Assembly (NCBI RefSeq): GCF_016097555.1
Contig: NC_054706.1
Coordinates: 80,809,732-80,873,731, forward strand
DNA: 64,000 nucleotides
Reading direction: 5' to 3'
DNA from: Gigantopelta aegis
Taxonomy: Eukaryota; Mollusca; Gastropoda; Neomphalida; Peltospiridae
Below, in pieces: positions 50,011 to 60,603 of the stretch. The position numbers were made by a program, and so were the translations under genes. The first letter of the stretch is position 1. Every line of letters begins with the position of its first letter. The notes under the pieces are model-generated. The model was not told the origin of the DNA and searched no databases. It worked only from the letters and a program-made list of their open reading frames with translations.

Positions 50011-50593
50011 CCGGTCAAAACCCCTTCCGGTCAAAACCCCCTCAGTCAAAAACCCCACAGTCAAAAAAAACCTCCAGTCAAAACCCCCTGCAATAAATGG
50101 TCAAATGGTAAAAAAACAAACTTTTTTTTGTGTTGTATTTATGGTGGTAAAATTAGTATAATGTTGATATAGATGGATAATTGTTTTAATTTTTTATAAA
50201 TAATTCTCTGAAATATATTTAGTTATGTTGTTATTTAGTGTAAGTTACACGACATAGACTTCAAGGCTTTAAATGAAGCTACTCATAGACTTGGAATTAT
50301 AATTTTTGTAAAATGTTTAATCAGAGCCATGTTTGATCTTAGAGATTAATTGGGAAGCCTTGGAAAAATCCTTAAATAATAAAATAATATAATGAAAGAA
50401 CTTGATAGTAATTAGCAATATTTATAAATTGTTTGATCTTGGCTACTGAAGGGATTAATGTAATTGGGAAGCCTTTATATTTTTGGTATCAATTATTTCC
50501 ATAATTTCTTGTTATTTCTTATAACATAACAGTTATAAGAAACTCAGGTTTATTTTCTAAATAGGGGTTTTGACTGGAGGGGGTTTTGACCGG
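50011..50593. mobile_element. MITE-like foldback element with GGTCAAAACCCC ends
   Basis: The left end has about five tandem copies of GGTCAAAACCCC/AGTCAAAACCCC (50011-50090). The right end has two inverted copies, GGGGTTTTGACTGG and GGGGTTTTGACCGG (50564-50593). The spacer is AT-rich and non-coding. The target duplication is uncertain: CAGTTGAGGA at the left and CAATTGAGA at the right are similar but not identical. Confidence 0.65.
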
Positions 50594-51939
50594 TTACCAC
50601 AATTGAGATGTGGAGACTGAAGGGGTACTAGTGTTCCTGAAGGTGTTAAAATCCATTATTTGCTGCACCTTGTCACTGTTGTTGAAATATCCCTTTGTTT
50701 ATAACAGTAAACATTTACTGTGGCCGCTTAATACAGGTATTTTAGTGATTTGGGTTCCGATTTAGGTGCCTGCTGCCTGCGTGAAACAGGTGATCGATTA
50801 TTACAGGTGCATTAGATTTAAAATTGTTGGGAGGGATAAAAGATGCTGCTTAAGGCAGGTGACTGCGGATTACAGGTGACCACTATGACAGGTTTGATTA
50901 TATACATATATATATAATAAAGTTTAAAGATAGGACATTTCAAGATGAGAATTTATGTTGATTATGAAAAATAGCAAAAATTTACACAGTGAACGACACC
51001 CAATTTAATGTGTCTAAACTGCGAAGGAAAGAAAAAAGAAAACAAAAAGTAAAATAATAAAAATGCAGAGGCATTGTGATTAAAATTAGCTCTACTGGGT
51101 CTACCAGTAGATCTAACGGCATTGAGTGGACTCCCGTATCCAGGTGACATTTCATCTATAAATAACAATTTAAATATCAAACAAATACACTTCACCTTTT
51201 ATAGCGTTATTTGGGAGCATACAAATTCTAAAAATATCAGGCGAGACTATTTATGCAATAGGCAAACTTGTTAGTCTATTTCAACATTAAAAAAATGGGG
51301 AAAAGTGTGGTAATAAACTCTGGATTGTATACTAGTATAAACAGATTTTATGGCTATACCATCACCGGTTGGTTTTTTTCGTCTTCAAATGAATTTTATA
51401 TAAAATGTTATATTGAAATTAGTTTCCAGCATACTTCGTAATTCACCCGAATCATTTCGTATACCCTCGGTATAATCCCGAATGTTTTCAAATTCTTTTC
51501 AAATCACTGGCATGATTTTGCAAGTAAGGTCAACTGGACATGAGCTCCAGTGGGCTGCTGTTAGATCCACATGTAATAGTGGAGCTAATTTTAATTAGAT
51601 TGATGCAGAAGCATTTTTCAGTGTGTAGATAAATATTTTAATTAATTATTATATACCGGTACTTTTAATTGCTTGAGCTTGTGTAATATTATGAAGAGGA
51701 AAATTAGTGAAAGTAATTAAAGACTGGAAATATCAATATGGATACTGTCCGTGAGGCATACTTTAACATTGATTTCAAGTCAAATTTTGTTACTAATTAT
51801 CTGCTTCCGAAAACACAAATATGAAAAAGAACATTTCTGTGCACAGTAAATCGCATACATGTGGAATCACGTTATTGGAAAGTGGACCTTACTTGTTATT
51901 ATTTATATAACCATAGTATTACTCCTGGGGTTGTTGTTT
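50594..51939. repeat. Intergenic, dispersed repeats
   Basis: 51520-51600 (GGACATGAGCTCCAGTGGG.., AGCTAATTTTAATTAGATTG) is the inverted copy of 466-545. About 51080-51125 is a weaker relative (GATTAAAATTAGCTCTACTG). The remainder is AT-rich and shows no gene. Confidence 0.5.
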
Positions 51940-52512
51940 GGGGGGGGGGGGGGGACTTTTATTTGGGGAGACCAGTGTTTGGGGGTACCAGTGTTTTGAG
52001 CCACATTGTTGTAATGTTTGGAGAGACCCGTGTTGGTGGGGGGTACCAGTGTTTTGAGCAACATTGTTGTAATGTTTGGGAGGCGGGGGGGGGGACCAGT
52101 GTTTTGAGCAACATTGTTGTAATGTTTGGGGAGAGCAGTGTTTTTTTTTTTGGGGGGACCAGTGTTTTGAGCCACATTGTTGTAGTGTTTGGGGTGACCA
52201 GTGTTTGGGGGGGGGGGGGGCAGTGTTTTGAACCACTTTGTTGTAATGTTTGGGGAGACCAGTGTTGGGGGGGGGGGGACCAGTGTTTTGAGCAACATTG
52301 TTGTAATGTTTGGGGAGAGCAGTGGGTTTTTTTGGGGGGACCAGTGTTTTGAGCCACATTGTTGTAATGTTTGGGGTGACCAGTGTTGGGGGGGGGGGGG
52401 GGAACCAGTGTTTTGAGCCACATTGTTGTAATGTTTGGGGTGACCAGTGTTGGGGGGGGGGGGGGGGGGGGACCAGTGTTTTGAGCAACATTGTTGTATG
52501 TTTGCTGGTGCG
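51940..52512. repeat. Minisatellite with G-homopolymer spacers, ~60-bp unit
   Basis: About nine copies of ACCAGTGTTTTGAGCCACAT and TGTTGTAATGTTTGGGG separated by GACCAGTGTTGGGGG.. tracts of 5-20 G. The C-rich strand stays open in several frames for up to 206 codons (Pro/His/Asn-rich) only because the repeat lacks stops. No protein is claimed. The G-runs could form quadruplexes. Confidence 0.9.
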
Positions 52513-53274
52513 ATGAGATTCATATGCTTACCCAGCAGGAATCATTACACGGTGGACACACAATCCGATGTATCAGTTTTATCTGTTGCACTTGTCCTGT
52601 ATTCCTCCTACGTTTTCCTAAGTCCCGCTTTCCATTAACGTAATTCCGTGCACGTTTTATGTGCTTTTCCATGTCTGCATTTTCTCAAGCAGATTACTAT
52701 AGAAAATGTTACGTTGTCATAGTGTACTTTAAGCAGAAAGTAAATGCTGCACATTATGACGTCGCCATGGATTCCCATATATGGAGCAGGTACTGTGTAA
52801 ATGCACTGTATAATTCACGGAATGGCATGTATGGAAAGCGGGCCTTACATATGGAATCCTAGCTTTGGGAAATAATAAATGCTTGATACATTTTTCGAAT
52901 ATTACTGATGTATCTTCTGTGTATTGTGCTTGATTGTAAGGAGCCATTGGTTTGTCGGAGTAAAATTGCTTTGTCAAATACATTTTACATTATTTCTAAT
53001 TCTCACCTAGGTGATATTAATATTCAAATTATTAAAATCTCTCTCGGTTTTTGTAAGCCATCTGATAATCTCAGGTTTTTTAAAAGGTTTTTATGGATGT
53101 TACCTTTTAAAAAAGTAATCTTTAAAAAGAGTAAAAGTAATCTCTAAAAAGTGGATATTAAGACTAAAAGTATTTATTACCTGATCCTTTATTGTTCACA
53201 TTTCAAATGGTGAACATTTTCACTAAAACATTTTGGTCCAGCTATATTTAATAATTATTGTAAACCAGACATGT
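52513..53274. other. No gene seen; repeat-like segment
   Basis: 52720-52860 shares phrases with 62625-63190 (GTGTACTTTAAGC, AAAGTAAATGCT, GGAAAGCGGGCCTTA), so it is probably a dispersed repeat related to the parent of the array at 63.1 kb. The rest is AT-rich. Confidence 0.4.
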
Positions 53275-55312
53275 CTGTGTAGGAGTAACATGTGGCCTAT
53301 AGCACGTCTTTTCTCTCTGTAGGAGTAACATGTGGCCTATAGCAGGTCTTCTCACTGTGTAGGAGTAACATGTGGCCTATAGCACGTCTTCTCTCTCACT
53401 GTGTAGGAGTAACATGTGGCCTATAGCAGGTCTTCTCTCTGTGTAGGAGTAACATGTGGCCTATAGCACGTCTTCTCTCTCTGTAGGAGTAACATGTGGC
53501 CTATAGCAGGTCTTCTCACTGTGTAGGAGTAACATGTGGCCTATAGCACGTCTTCTCTCTCACTGTGTAGGAGTAACATGTGGCCTATAGCAGGTCTTCT
53601 CTCTGTGTAGGAGTAACATGTGGCCTATAGCAGGTCTTCTCTCTCACTGTGTAGGAGTAACATGTGGCCTATAGCACATCTTCTCTCTCTGTAGGAGTAA
53701 CATGTGGCCTATAGCAGGTCTTCTCACTGTGTAGGAGTAACATGTGGCCTATAGCAGGTCTTCTCTCTCACTGTGTAGGAGTAACATGTGGCCTATAGCA
53801 GGTCTTCTCTCTCTGTAGGAGTAACATGTGGCCTATAGCAAGTCTTCTCTCTCACTGTGTAGGAGTAACATGTGGCCTATAGCACATCTTCTCACTGTGT
53901 AGGAGTAACATGTGGCCTATAGCAGGTCTTCTCACTGTGTAGGAGTAGCATGTGGCCTATAGCAGGTCTTCTCTCTCTGTAGGAGTAACATTTGGCCTAT
54001 AGCAGGTCTTCTCTCTGTGTAGGAGTAACATGTGGCCTATAGCAGGTCTTCTCACTGTGTAGGAGTAACATGTGGCCTATAGCACGTCTTCTCTCTCACT
54101 GTGTAGGAGTAACATGTGGCCTATAGCAGGTCTTCTCTCTGTGTAGGAGTAACATGTGGCCTATAGCAGGTCTTCTCTCTCACTGTGTAGGAGTAACATG
54201 TGGCCTATAGCAGGTCTTCTCTCTGTGTAGGAGTAACATGTGGCCTATAGCAGGTCTTCTCTCTGTGTAGGAGTAACATGTGGCCTATAGCACGTCTTCT
54301 CTCTCACTGTGTAGGAGTAACATGTGGCCTATAGCAGGTCTTCTCTGTGTAGGAGTAACATGTGGCCTATAGCAGGTCTTCTCTCTCACTGTGTAGGAGT
54401 AACATGTGGCCTATAGCAGGTCTTCTCACTGTGTAGGAGTAACATGTGGCCTATAGCAGGTCTTCTCTCTCTGTAGGAGTAACATGTGGCCTATAGCACG
54501 TCTTCTCTCTCACTGTGTAGGAGTAACGTGGCCTATAGCAGGTCTTCTCACTGTGTAGGAGTAACATGTGGCCTATAGCAGGTCTTCTCTCTGTGTAGGA
54601 GTAACATGTGGCCTATAGCACGTCTTCTCTCTGTGTAGTTGTAGCATGTGGCCTATAGCAGGTTTTCTCTCTGTGTAGGAGTAACATGTGGCCTATAGCA
54701 GGTCTTCTCACTCACTGTGTAGGAGTAACATGTGGCCTATAGCAGGTCTTCTCACTGTGTAGGAGTAACATGTGGCCTATAGCAGGTCTTCTCACTGTGT
54801 AGGAGTAACATGTAGCCTATAGCACGTCTTCTCACTGTGTAGGAGTAACATGTGGCCTATAGCAGGTCTTCTCTCTCACTGTGTAGGAGTAACATGTGGC
54901 CTATAGCAGGTCTTCTCTCTCACTGTGTAGGAGTAACATGTGGCCTATAGCAGGTCTTCTCTCTGTGTAGGAGTAACATGTGGCCTATAGCAGGTCTTCT
55001 CTCTCACTGTGTAGGAGTAACATGTGGCCTATAGCAGGTCTTCTCTCTCACTGTGTAGGAGTAACATGTGGCCTATAGCAGGTCTTCTCTCTCACTGTGT
55101 AGGAGTAACATGTGGCCTATAGCAGGTCTTCTCTCTGTGTAGGAGTAACATGTGGCCTATAGCAGGTCTTTTCTCTGTGTAGGAGTAACATGTGGCCTAT
55201 AGCAGGTCTTCTCTCTCTGTAGGAGTAACATGTGGCCTATAGCAGGTCTTCTCTCTGTGTAGGAGTAACAGGTGGCCTATAGCAGGTCTCTCTCACTGTG
55301 TAGGGGTAACCT
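53275..55312 (+). repeat. Minisatellite, 33-45-bp unit, SINE-like sequence
   Basis: About 50 copies of GTAGGAGTAACATGTGGCCT plus ATAGCAGGTCTTCTCTC with optional TCACTGTGT. The unit resembles the SINE body segment GAGTAGCCCATGTAGTGGCG..CAGCGGGTTTCCTCTCTC..CTGTGT in the same orientation, so it was probably seeded by a SINE. It ends in a hairpin (GTAGGGGTAACCT..AGGTTACTCCTAC) leading into an inverted SINE head at 55318-55425. Confidence 0.92.
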
Positions 55313-55317
55313 GTATA

Positions 55318-55425
55318 GCCACATAGGTTACTCCTACTTAATAGCAGCAAGGGATCCACCTCGGCCCACTCCACTTGAGGCAAGCGCTCTACCACAGAGC
55401 TACATGCCATGGCTTGAACACAGTA
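55318..55425 (-). mobile_element. tRNA-derived SINE head (truncated)
   Basis: On the minus strand it reads GGCATGTAGCTCTGTGGTAG, then AGCGCTTGCCTC (a good A box), then GTGGATCCCTTGCTGCTATT of the common SINE body, and then AGGAGTAACC leading into the array. The B box is weak. Confidence 0.7.
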
Positions 55426-55954
55426 CCAGAAGAAAATGAAATGGTTTTTAATTTCAAGAAGAAATGGCAAAATAATAAATATATACATGTACGTATAGCA
55501 ACAGAAAATGGTGTTTTGACGTATATACATAAAACTCTTCTACGTTTTCCTTTTTTGATAGAGAATGGCATTATCAATGTATATGCTCCCAAGTAAATGA
55601 AAACTATTATGTGTTACCTGCGAGTGTACATGTTAATTGTTGGCGTGGTCTGCTTTAATATGAAATATATGGTGCTCAATGGTGTAAAGACTACAGTGTG
55701 AACTTCAGCATGTATTCATGAGTATATCATTATGTATTTTGTATTACTAGGTCCATGTCCATTTCTGTAATGTGACCTATTAATCAAGTTGTGTGTCTTT
55801 TACTTTGCTCAGCCGGACTCGGACCTATAGGAACTGGCTATGGAGGGCTGTCTATAGCATACCACTTTAGGCCCCTAAAACATTCAACTTTGCTTTTGTC
55901 CTATATATAACCAACAAAAAATGTGCTTGTTCCCTCTCCTCCCTAGAACATGTA
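55426..55954. other. No gene seen
   Basis: AT-rich sequence. Short frames at 55375-55596 have no recognised domain. A C-tract sits at 55956-55969. Confidence 0.4.
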
Positions 55955-56625
55955 CCCCCCCCCCCCCCCAGCCCACTCCACTTCATAGACTGTTCCTACA
56001 GGCCTGGAACCCACCCCACCTCCACTACATAGACTGTTCCTACAAGCCTGGAACCCACCCAACCTCCACTACATAGACTGTTCCTACAGGTCTGGAACCC
56101 TCCCCACCTCCTCCACTTCATAGACTGTTCCTACAGGTCTGGAACTCTCCCCCAACCCCTCCACTTCATAGACTGTTCATACAGGTCTGGAACTCCCCCA
56201 CCCCCACCCCTCCACTTCATAGTCTGTTGCTATAGGTCTGGAATCCTTCCCCACCCCTCCACTTCATAGACTGTTCCTACAGGTCTGGAACCCTCCCCAC
56301 CTCCTCCACTTCATAGACTGTTCCTACAGGTTTGGAACTCTCCCCCACCTCCTCCACTTCATAGACTGTTCCTACAGGTCTGGAACTCCCCCCCCCCCAC
56401 CCCCTCCACTTCATAGACTGTTCCTACAGGTCTGGAACGTTCCCCACCTCCTCCACTTCATAGACTTTTCCTACAGGTCTGGAACTCTCCCCCACCTCCT
56501 CCACTTCATAGACTGTTCCTACAGGTCTGGAACCTTCCCCCACCTCCTCCACTTCATAGACTGTTTCTACAGCCTGGACTCTTTCCCCCACCCCCTCCAC
56601 TTCATAGACTGTTCCTGTTCCTAGA
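55955..56625. repeat. Minisatellite, 44-50-bp unit
   Basis: About 14 copies of CTCCACTTCATAGACTGTTC then CTACAGGTCTGGAACTC with C-rich spacers of variable length (CTCCCCCACCTC, CCTCCCCACCTC). Length variation is concentrated in the C-runs. Confidence 0.92.
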
Positions 56626-56734
56626 GGTCTGCAACTACAGTTGTAGGTAGGCTAATACATGAATCATGAGATTTGTTTAGAAGATGTTCGAGAACTTTAT
56701 GGCTGTAATGTATTGTGTTGGATGGATGTTTGAA

Positions 56735-57355
56735 CATGGACATTGTGTCAACACTATGCTATTCCTTGTGTGTTTGAACGGGAACATTGTGTCAACACTA
56801 TGCTATTCCTTGTGTGTTTGAACGGGAACATTGTGTCAACACTATGCTATTCCCTGTGTGTTGAACGGGAACATTGTGGCATCACTATGCTATTCCCTGT
56901 GTGTTTAAACGGGAACATTGTGTCAACTCTATGCTATTCCCTGTGTGTTTGAACGGGAACATTGTATCAACACTATGCTATTCCCTGTATGTTTGAACGG
57001 GAACATCGTGTCAACACTGCTATTCCCTGTATGTTTGAACGGGAATATCGTGTCAACACTATGCTATTCCCTGTGTGTTTGAACGGGAACATCGTGTCAA
57101 CACTATGCTATTCCCAGTGTGTTTGAACGGGAACATCGTGTCAACACTATGCTATTCCCTGTGTGTTTGAATGGGGACATTGTGTCAACACTATGCCATT
57201 CCATGTGTGTTTGAACGGGGACATTGTGTCAACACTATGCCATTCCCTGTGTGTTTGAACGGGGACATTGTGTCAACACTATGCTATTCCCTGGGTGTTT
57301 GAATGGGGACATTGTGTCAACACTATGCTATTCTCTGTGTGTTTGAATTGTGATG
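56735..57355. repeat. Minisatellite, 44-bp unit
   Basis: About 13 copies of TTTGAACGGGAACATTGTGT then CAACACTATGCTATTCCCTG. It is followed directly by a decayed copy near 57340-57420. The 69-codon plus-strand frame is an artefact. Confidence 0.92.
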
Positions 57356-57839
57356 TCGGTTTTTATTGTACTCAATGCTGCATGTTTGAATTTTGTGTCT
57401 ACAACATGCTATGCTGTCTTGCTATAAAATGCATTTTATTGTATTTGTTTTGTCGTTTTTTGTTGTGTTTTTTTTAAAATTAGAATTACATTGAAAGATT
57501 GGGGTGTAGGTGGGTAAACTAACAGTGAGTTTCAGAGTCAAGGATACCTGCTAAACCCACTGTTTAGGGTGATTGGGCAAGGCTTTTTGTTAGTGTTAAT
57601 GCTCATACTGCTTAAAATCAACAAGTATATTGGATTAATAAAACAGTAAAAATGTCCAGTTATATATACTCTTCAAAAGAAGAAACGCAAAACCACATTG
57701 TCGTAACATTTGGAGAATTGATTTAATTATTGAATGGTGAGTCCGATAATTACCAAATGTTGCAGGATTGTTCACAATTCACTCTAGTCCATTGTGAGTA
57801 AGTGATAGGACACACCACCAAGGTCAAGGTCATCTGGAG

Positions 57840-58847
57840 TCAATACCGGGTGTGGCCTCCGCGTGTGTTGACAACTGCCTGGCACCGCCTGCCCATTGAA
57901 GCAACCAGAGTACGGATGACGTCCCGGGGGATGGTGGCCCACTCGGCCTGCAAGGCTGCTGCCAGCTCGGGCAGGGTCTGGGGCTGTGGTTGTCGCTGTC
58001 GGAGGCGTCGGTCCAACTCGTCCCATAGATGCTCAATTGGGTTCAAATCCGGTGATATCGATGGCCAAGGAAGGACATTAATGTTGTTGTTCTGTAGGAA
58101 AGCCGTTGTGAGACGTGCTGTGTGAGGCCTGGCGTTGTCATGTTGGAACACTAAGTTGGCGTTGGCCATAACTGGAACGATGTGTGGCCGGAGGATCTGG
58201 TCAATGTAGCCCTGTGCATTCAGGATGCCCTGCACGTGGACCAGGTCAGTTCTGCCAGTGTGTGAGATGGCTGCCCACACCATGTCACTACCCCCGCCGA
58301 ATCTGTCCACTTCCTGCACGCAGTTTGCCGCATAACGTTCACCACGACGCCTATACACGCGACATCTTCCATCATGACGTCGGAGCAGAAATCGGGACTC
58401 GTCACTGAACCACACCTGTCTCCATCGCAGTTGAGGCCATTGTCGATGAATCTGGCACCACTGCAGTCGGAGTCGACGGTGTTGTGGTGTTAAGATGACA
58501 CCTCGAACTGGACGTCTGGCACGAATTCCTACCTCACGTAGGCGGTTCCGTACGGTCTGGTCGGATATCCTGCGCAAACCTGGTATTGCTGCGGCTGTGG
58601 AGGTGGCAGTAGTCAATCGTTCCCGAAGGTGGCGTACCCGGATGTAGCGGTCCTGCCCGGGGGTAGTGACCCGTGGTCGACCGGATCTAGGGAGGTCACG
58701 TGTTGATCCATGTTGCTGGTAACGGTCCCACAGTCTGGAGATGGTGCTTGGGGACACATGGAATGCCCTGGCAACGGCCGTTCTGGATTCGCCTGCGTCT
58801 AGTCGGCCGATGGCATTGTTTCTCTGCGGTTCACTGAGACGTGGCAT
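57840..58847 (-). CDS. Tc1-family transposase (DD34E)
   Basis: 335-aa frame from MPRLSEPQ. The frame is open to an ATG at 58898, but a TATA box at 58906-58913 puts transcription start below that ATG, so 58847 is preferred. It has an N-terminal helix-turn-helix pair (SEPQRNNAIGRLDAGES.. and VARAFHVSPSTISRLWDRY), then a GRPRVTT linker. The catalytic domain shows FSDESRF (Asp149), QHDNARPHTA (Asp237) and DLNPIEHLWDE (Glu272), with 34 residues between the second Asp and the Glu. The family cuts and pastes DNA between TIRs at TA sites. No stop or frameshift is present, so activity is possible. Confidence 0.95.
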   Translation of the reverse strand: MPRLSEPQRNNAIGRLDAGESRTAVARAFHVSPSTISRLWDRYQQHGSTRDLPRSGRPRVTTPGQDRYIRVRHLRERLTTATSTAAAIPGLRRISDQTVRNRLREVGIRARRPVRGVILTPQHRRLRLQWCQIHRQWPQLRWRQVWFSDESRFLLRRHDGRCRVYRRRGERYAANCVQEVDRFGGGSDMVWAAISHTGRTDLVHVQGILNAQGYIDQILRPHIVPVMANANLVFQHDNARPHTARLTTAFLQNNNINVLPWPSISPDLNPIEHLWDELDRRLRQRQPQPQTLPELAAALQAEWATIPRDVIRTLVASMGRRCQAVVNTRGGHTRY

Positions 58848-58905
58848 GTCCTGGATTGTCAACTGTCGGCCAGATACAGAGGCCAGGCAAGCGAACACCC
58901 TGCAC

Positions 58906-58913
58906 TTTTATAC
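58906..58913 (-). promoter_or_regulatory. TATA box of the Tc1 transposase
   Basis: TATAAAAG on the minus strand, about 60 bp upstream of the preferred transposase start codon. The expected start of transcription (about 25-30 bp downstream) falls between the two candidate ATGs. Confidence 0.55.
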
Positions 58914-59342
58914 TGTCGGTGTTCATGTTGCACGTGCAGACAACGCACGTGCAGTGGTGACATGGTTTGCACGTGGCTGCATTTTTGCGAATATTCACAT
59001 TTTGGAACTTTATTGTACAGTAGCTGCGTTTTATCGAATGTAACCGTGGGAATGTGTTTGGGACATGCAATGACCTTATATTCACAAAGCATGAACCGGT
59101 AGGAAACATAAAATCGGAGTTATAACCCATTTGTACCCTTTTGCGTTTCTTTTTTTGAAGAGTATATATTAAAATAGCCGTCACATTAGTGAGGGTAACA
59201 CAGTTAGCAAAAGCTAATCTTCCCTGAGGCCCTCAGGTACAAACAATACAGAATTACAATACATACATTTATGAACAAATCGAAAATACATATATGGCAA
59301 TAAACATGTTACATAATAATTATTATTATTATTATTATTATA

Positions 59343-59671
59343 GACCCACCTTGAATTGCCAATCAGATTTTGTGATTTATTCACGGACTTGCACTAAATG
59401 CAGCATGCAGTATGTAGGTCAGACAGTCACCCCCTTTAGTACGCGTCTTTCAGGTCACTGTCACAATATAAAATACAATAAAACTTTTAAAGCCCCTCAT
59501 GTAGCTCCACACTTTAATCAACCTGAACACTATTATGTTTGTCACCTGCTTGGAAAAGTATCCAATCAGGATAAAAAGAAACTTAACATAGCAGAGTCCC
59601 TTTGGATTCACAGGCTGAACTCAGTTTGGCCACATGGACTAAATGAAAATCATCCCAGTGGCTGTGGGTAG
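59343..59671 (+). pseudogene. Penelope-like element, GIY-YIG endonuclease end
   Basis: An open frame reads SDFVIYSRTCTKCSMQYVGQ, then R and H positions (STRLSGHCHNI), APHFNQPEH, and KKLNIAESLWIHRLNSVWPH followed by GLNE and a stop soon after. The C-x2-C before YVGQT, the later H..H and the E.LWI..LN...P.GLNE end are those of GIY-YIG nucleases attached to Penelope-like reverse transcriptases. The reverse transcriptase is missing: the element starts after an (ATT)n tract at 59316-59342, so it is 5' truncated. This domain would nick target DNA. It is followed by a 3' region with a hammerhead-like motif. Confidence 0.8.
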
Positions 59672-59812
59672 CTCTTGACTCTCCGTGTTTTAATCAGTCT
59701 CTTTCATTACCAATTTACCTGATTAGTTCTGTTTATTTAGCTTGTGTTGTTTTATATTTTGTTCACTTATAGCCAGTCTGTTTTTAACTTCATTTCATTT
59801 GTGTTTTATTCC

Positions 59813-59848
59813 CCTGAGGAAGTTTAAAGTTTTTAAACGAAACGTTGG
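59813..59848 (+). ncRNA. Hammerhead-ribozyme-like motif in Penelope-like tail
   Basis: CTGAGGA (matching CUGANGA) is followed by A, then GTTTAAA-GTT-TTTAAAC, a perfect 7-bp stem, then GAAACG. These are the two conserved strands and stem II of a hammerhead, with one extra A before stem II. Hammerheads are known in Penelope-like elements. Stems I and III and the cleavage site were not identified, so this may be a decayed or partial copy. Confidence 0.4.
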
Positions 59849-60603
59849 GATTTTTAGATAGTTTTAAAGCAGGGGTGGGGAAAAATAAAATTGTCAATCG
59901 GTCCCACGTTGATGTCATCACTACCGGGGGCAGGGGGGTAGAGGGATAAGAAGAAAGGAATACAAATAAAAATTATAAAATCATTTAAAAGGTGATATTT
60001 GCCAAATAGTCTTCTAAAAACAAAATCATGGTGGCATTTGTATATTTTTATCTTGAATCATGAACGCGAAATGATAAACATCAAAACATGAAAGAAAAAC
60101 AAAATGTTTGATCCCATCAGCAAAAAAATAATTATTATATTTATTTTACATAATGGAATAAATAATATAAAAAAGGAATAAAAGTTATGCATTTTAACTC
60201 CCATATATGTATAAAAAGTACCAGTATTCAGTAGTCCTGAAAATTAATAAACAATAACACCGTTGGAGCGTTTGACAACTTGAGCTGGCACACGTTTAGA
60301 CAAAGCAATTAATAACGTTATCGCCGATTGGATGACATTTGACCTCTCCTGGCTCTAAAGATAGCCGGTTTAGCTATTCCAACTCACTCCCACTTTTAAA
60401 AAAAAAAAGAGGTGTAAACCTTTTTTTAAATTTTAAAGTCCTTTATAATTATTTGATACACTACATTGAACAGTCAACAAGAAACACATTTATAGGTTAT
60501 TTCAGTATATTTTATGCTATTTCAAGCAGTTTGTATTTCACAAAAGCCTCTTGCCTCGGACTCAGACACTCGACCCGACAGAGCTCCGTACACAGGCGTT
60601 AAC

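Larger units (their letters stand above)
57663..59168 (-). mobile_element. Tc1-type DNA transposon, apparently intact
   Basis: The ends TATATACTCTTCAAAAGAAG (left) and its inverted match on the right (TATATACTCTTCAAAAAAAG on the minus strand) continue as AAACGCAAAA, giving TIRs of about 30 bp with one mismatch. The flanks are TA-rich, consistent with TA target duplication, so the exact edge is uncertain by a few bases. The 1.5-kb length and single transposase gene are normal for Tc1. Confidence 0.92.

Noticed and set aside
51903..52523. Overlapping frames up to 206 codons on the minus strand, Pro/His/Asn-rich
   Set aside because: Three frames are open over the same G/C-run array. No domain, no start context, and lengths depend on homopolymer slippage.
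58741..59184. Frames of 77-117 codons on both strands beside the transposase
   Set aside because: They lie in the untranslated part and TIR of the Tc1 element and have no family features.
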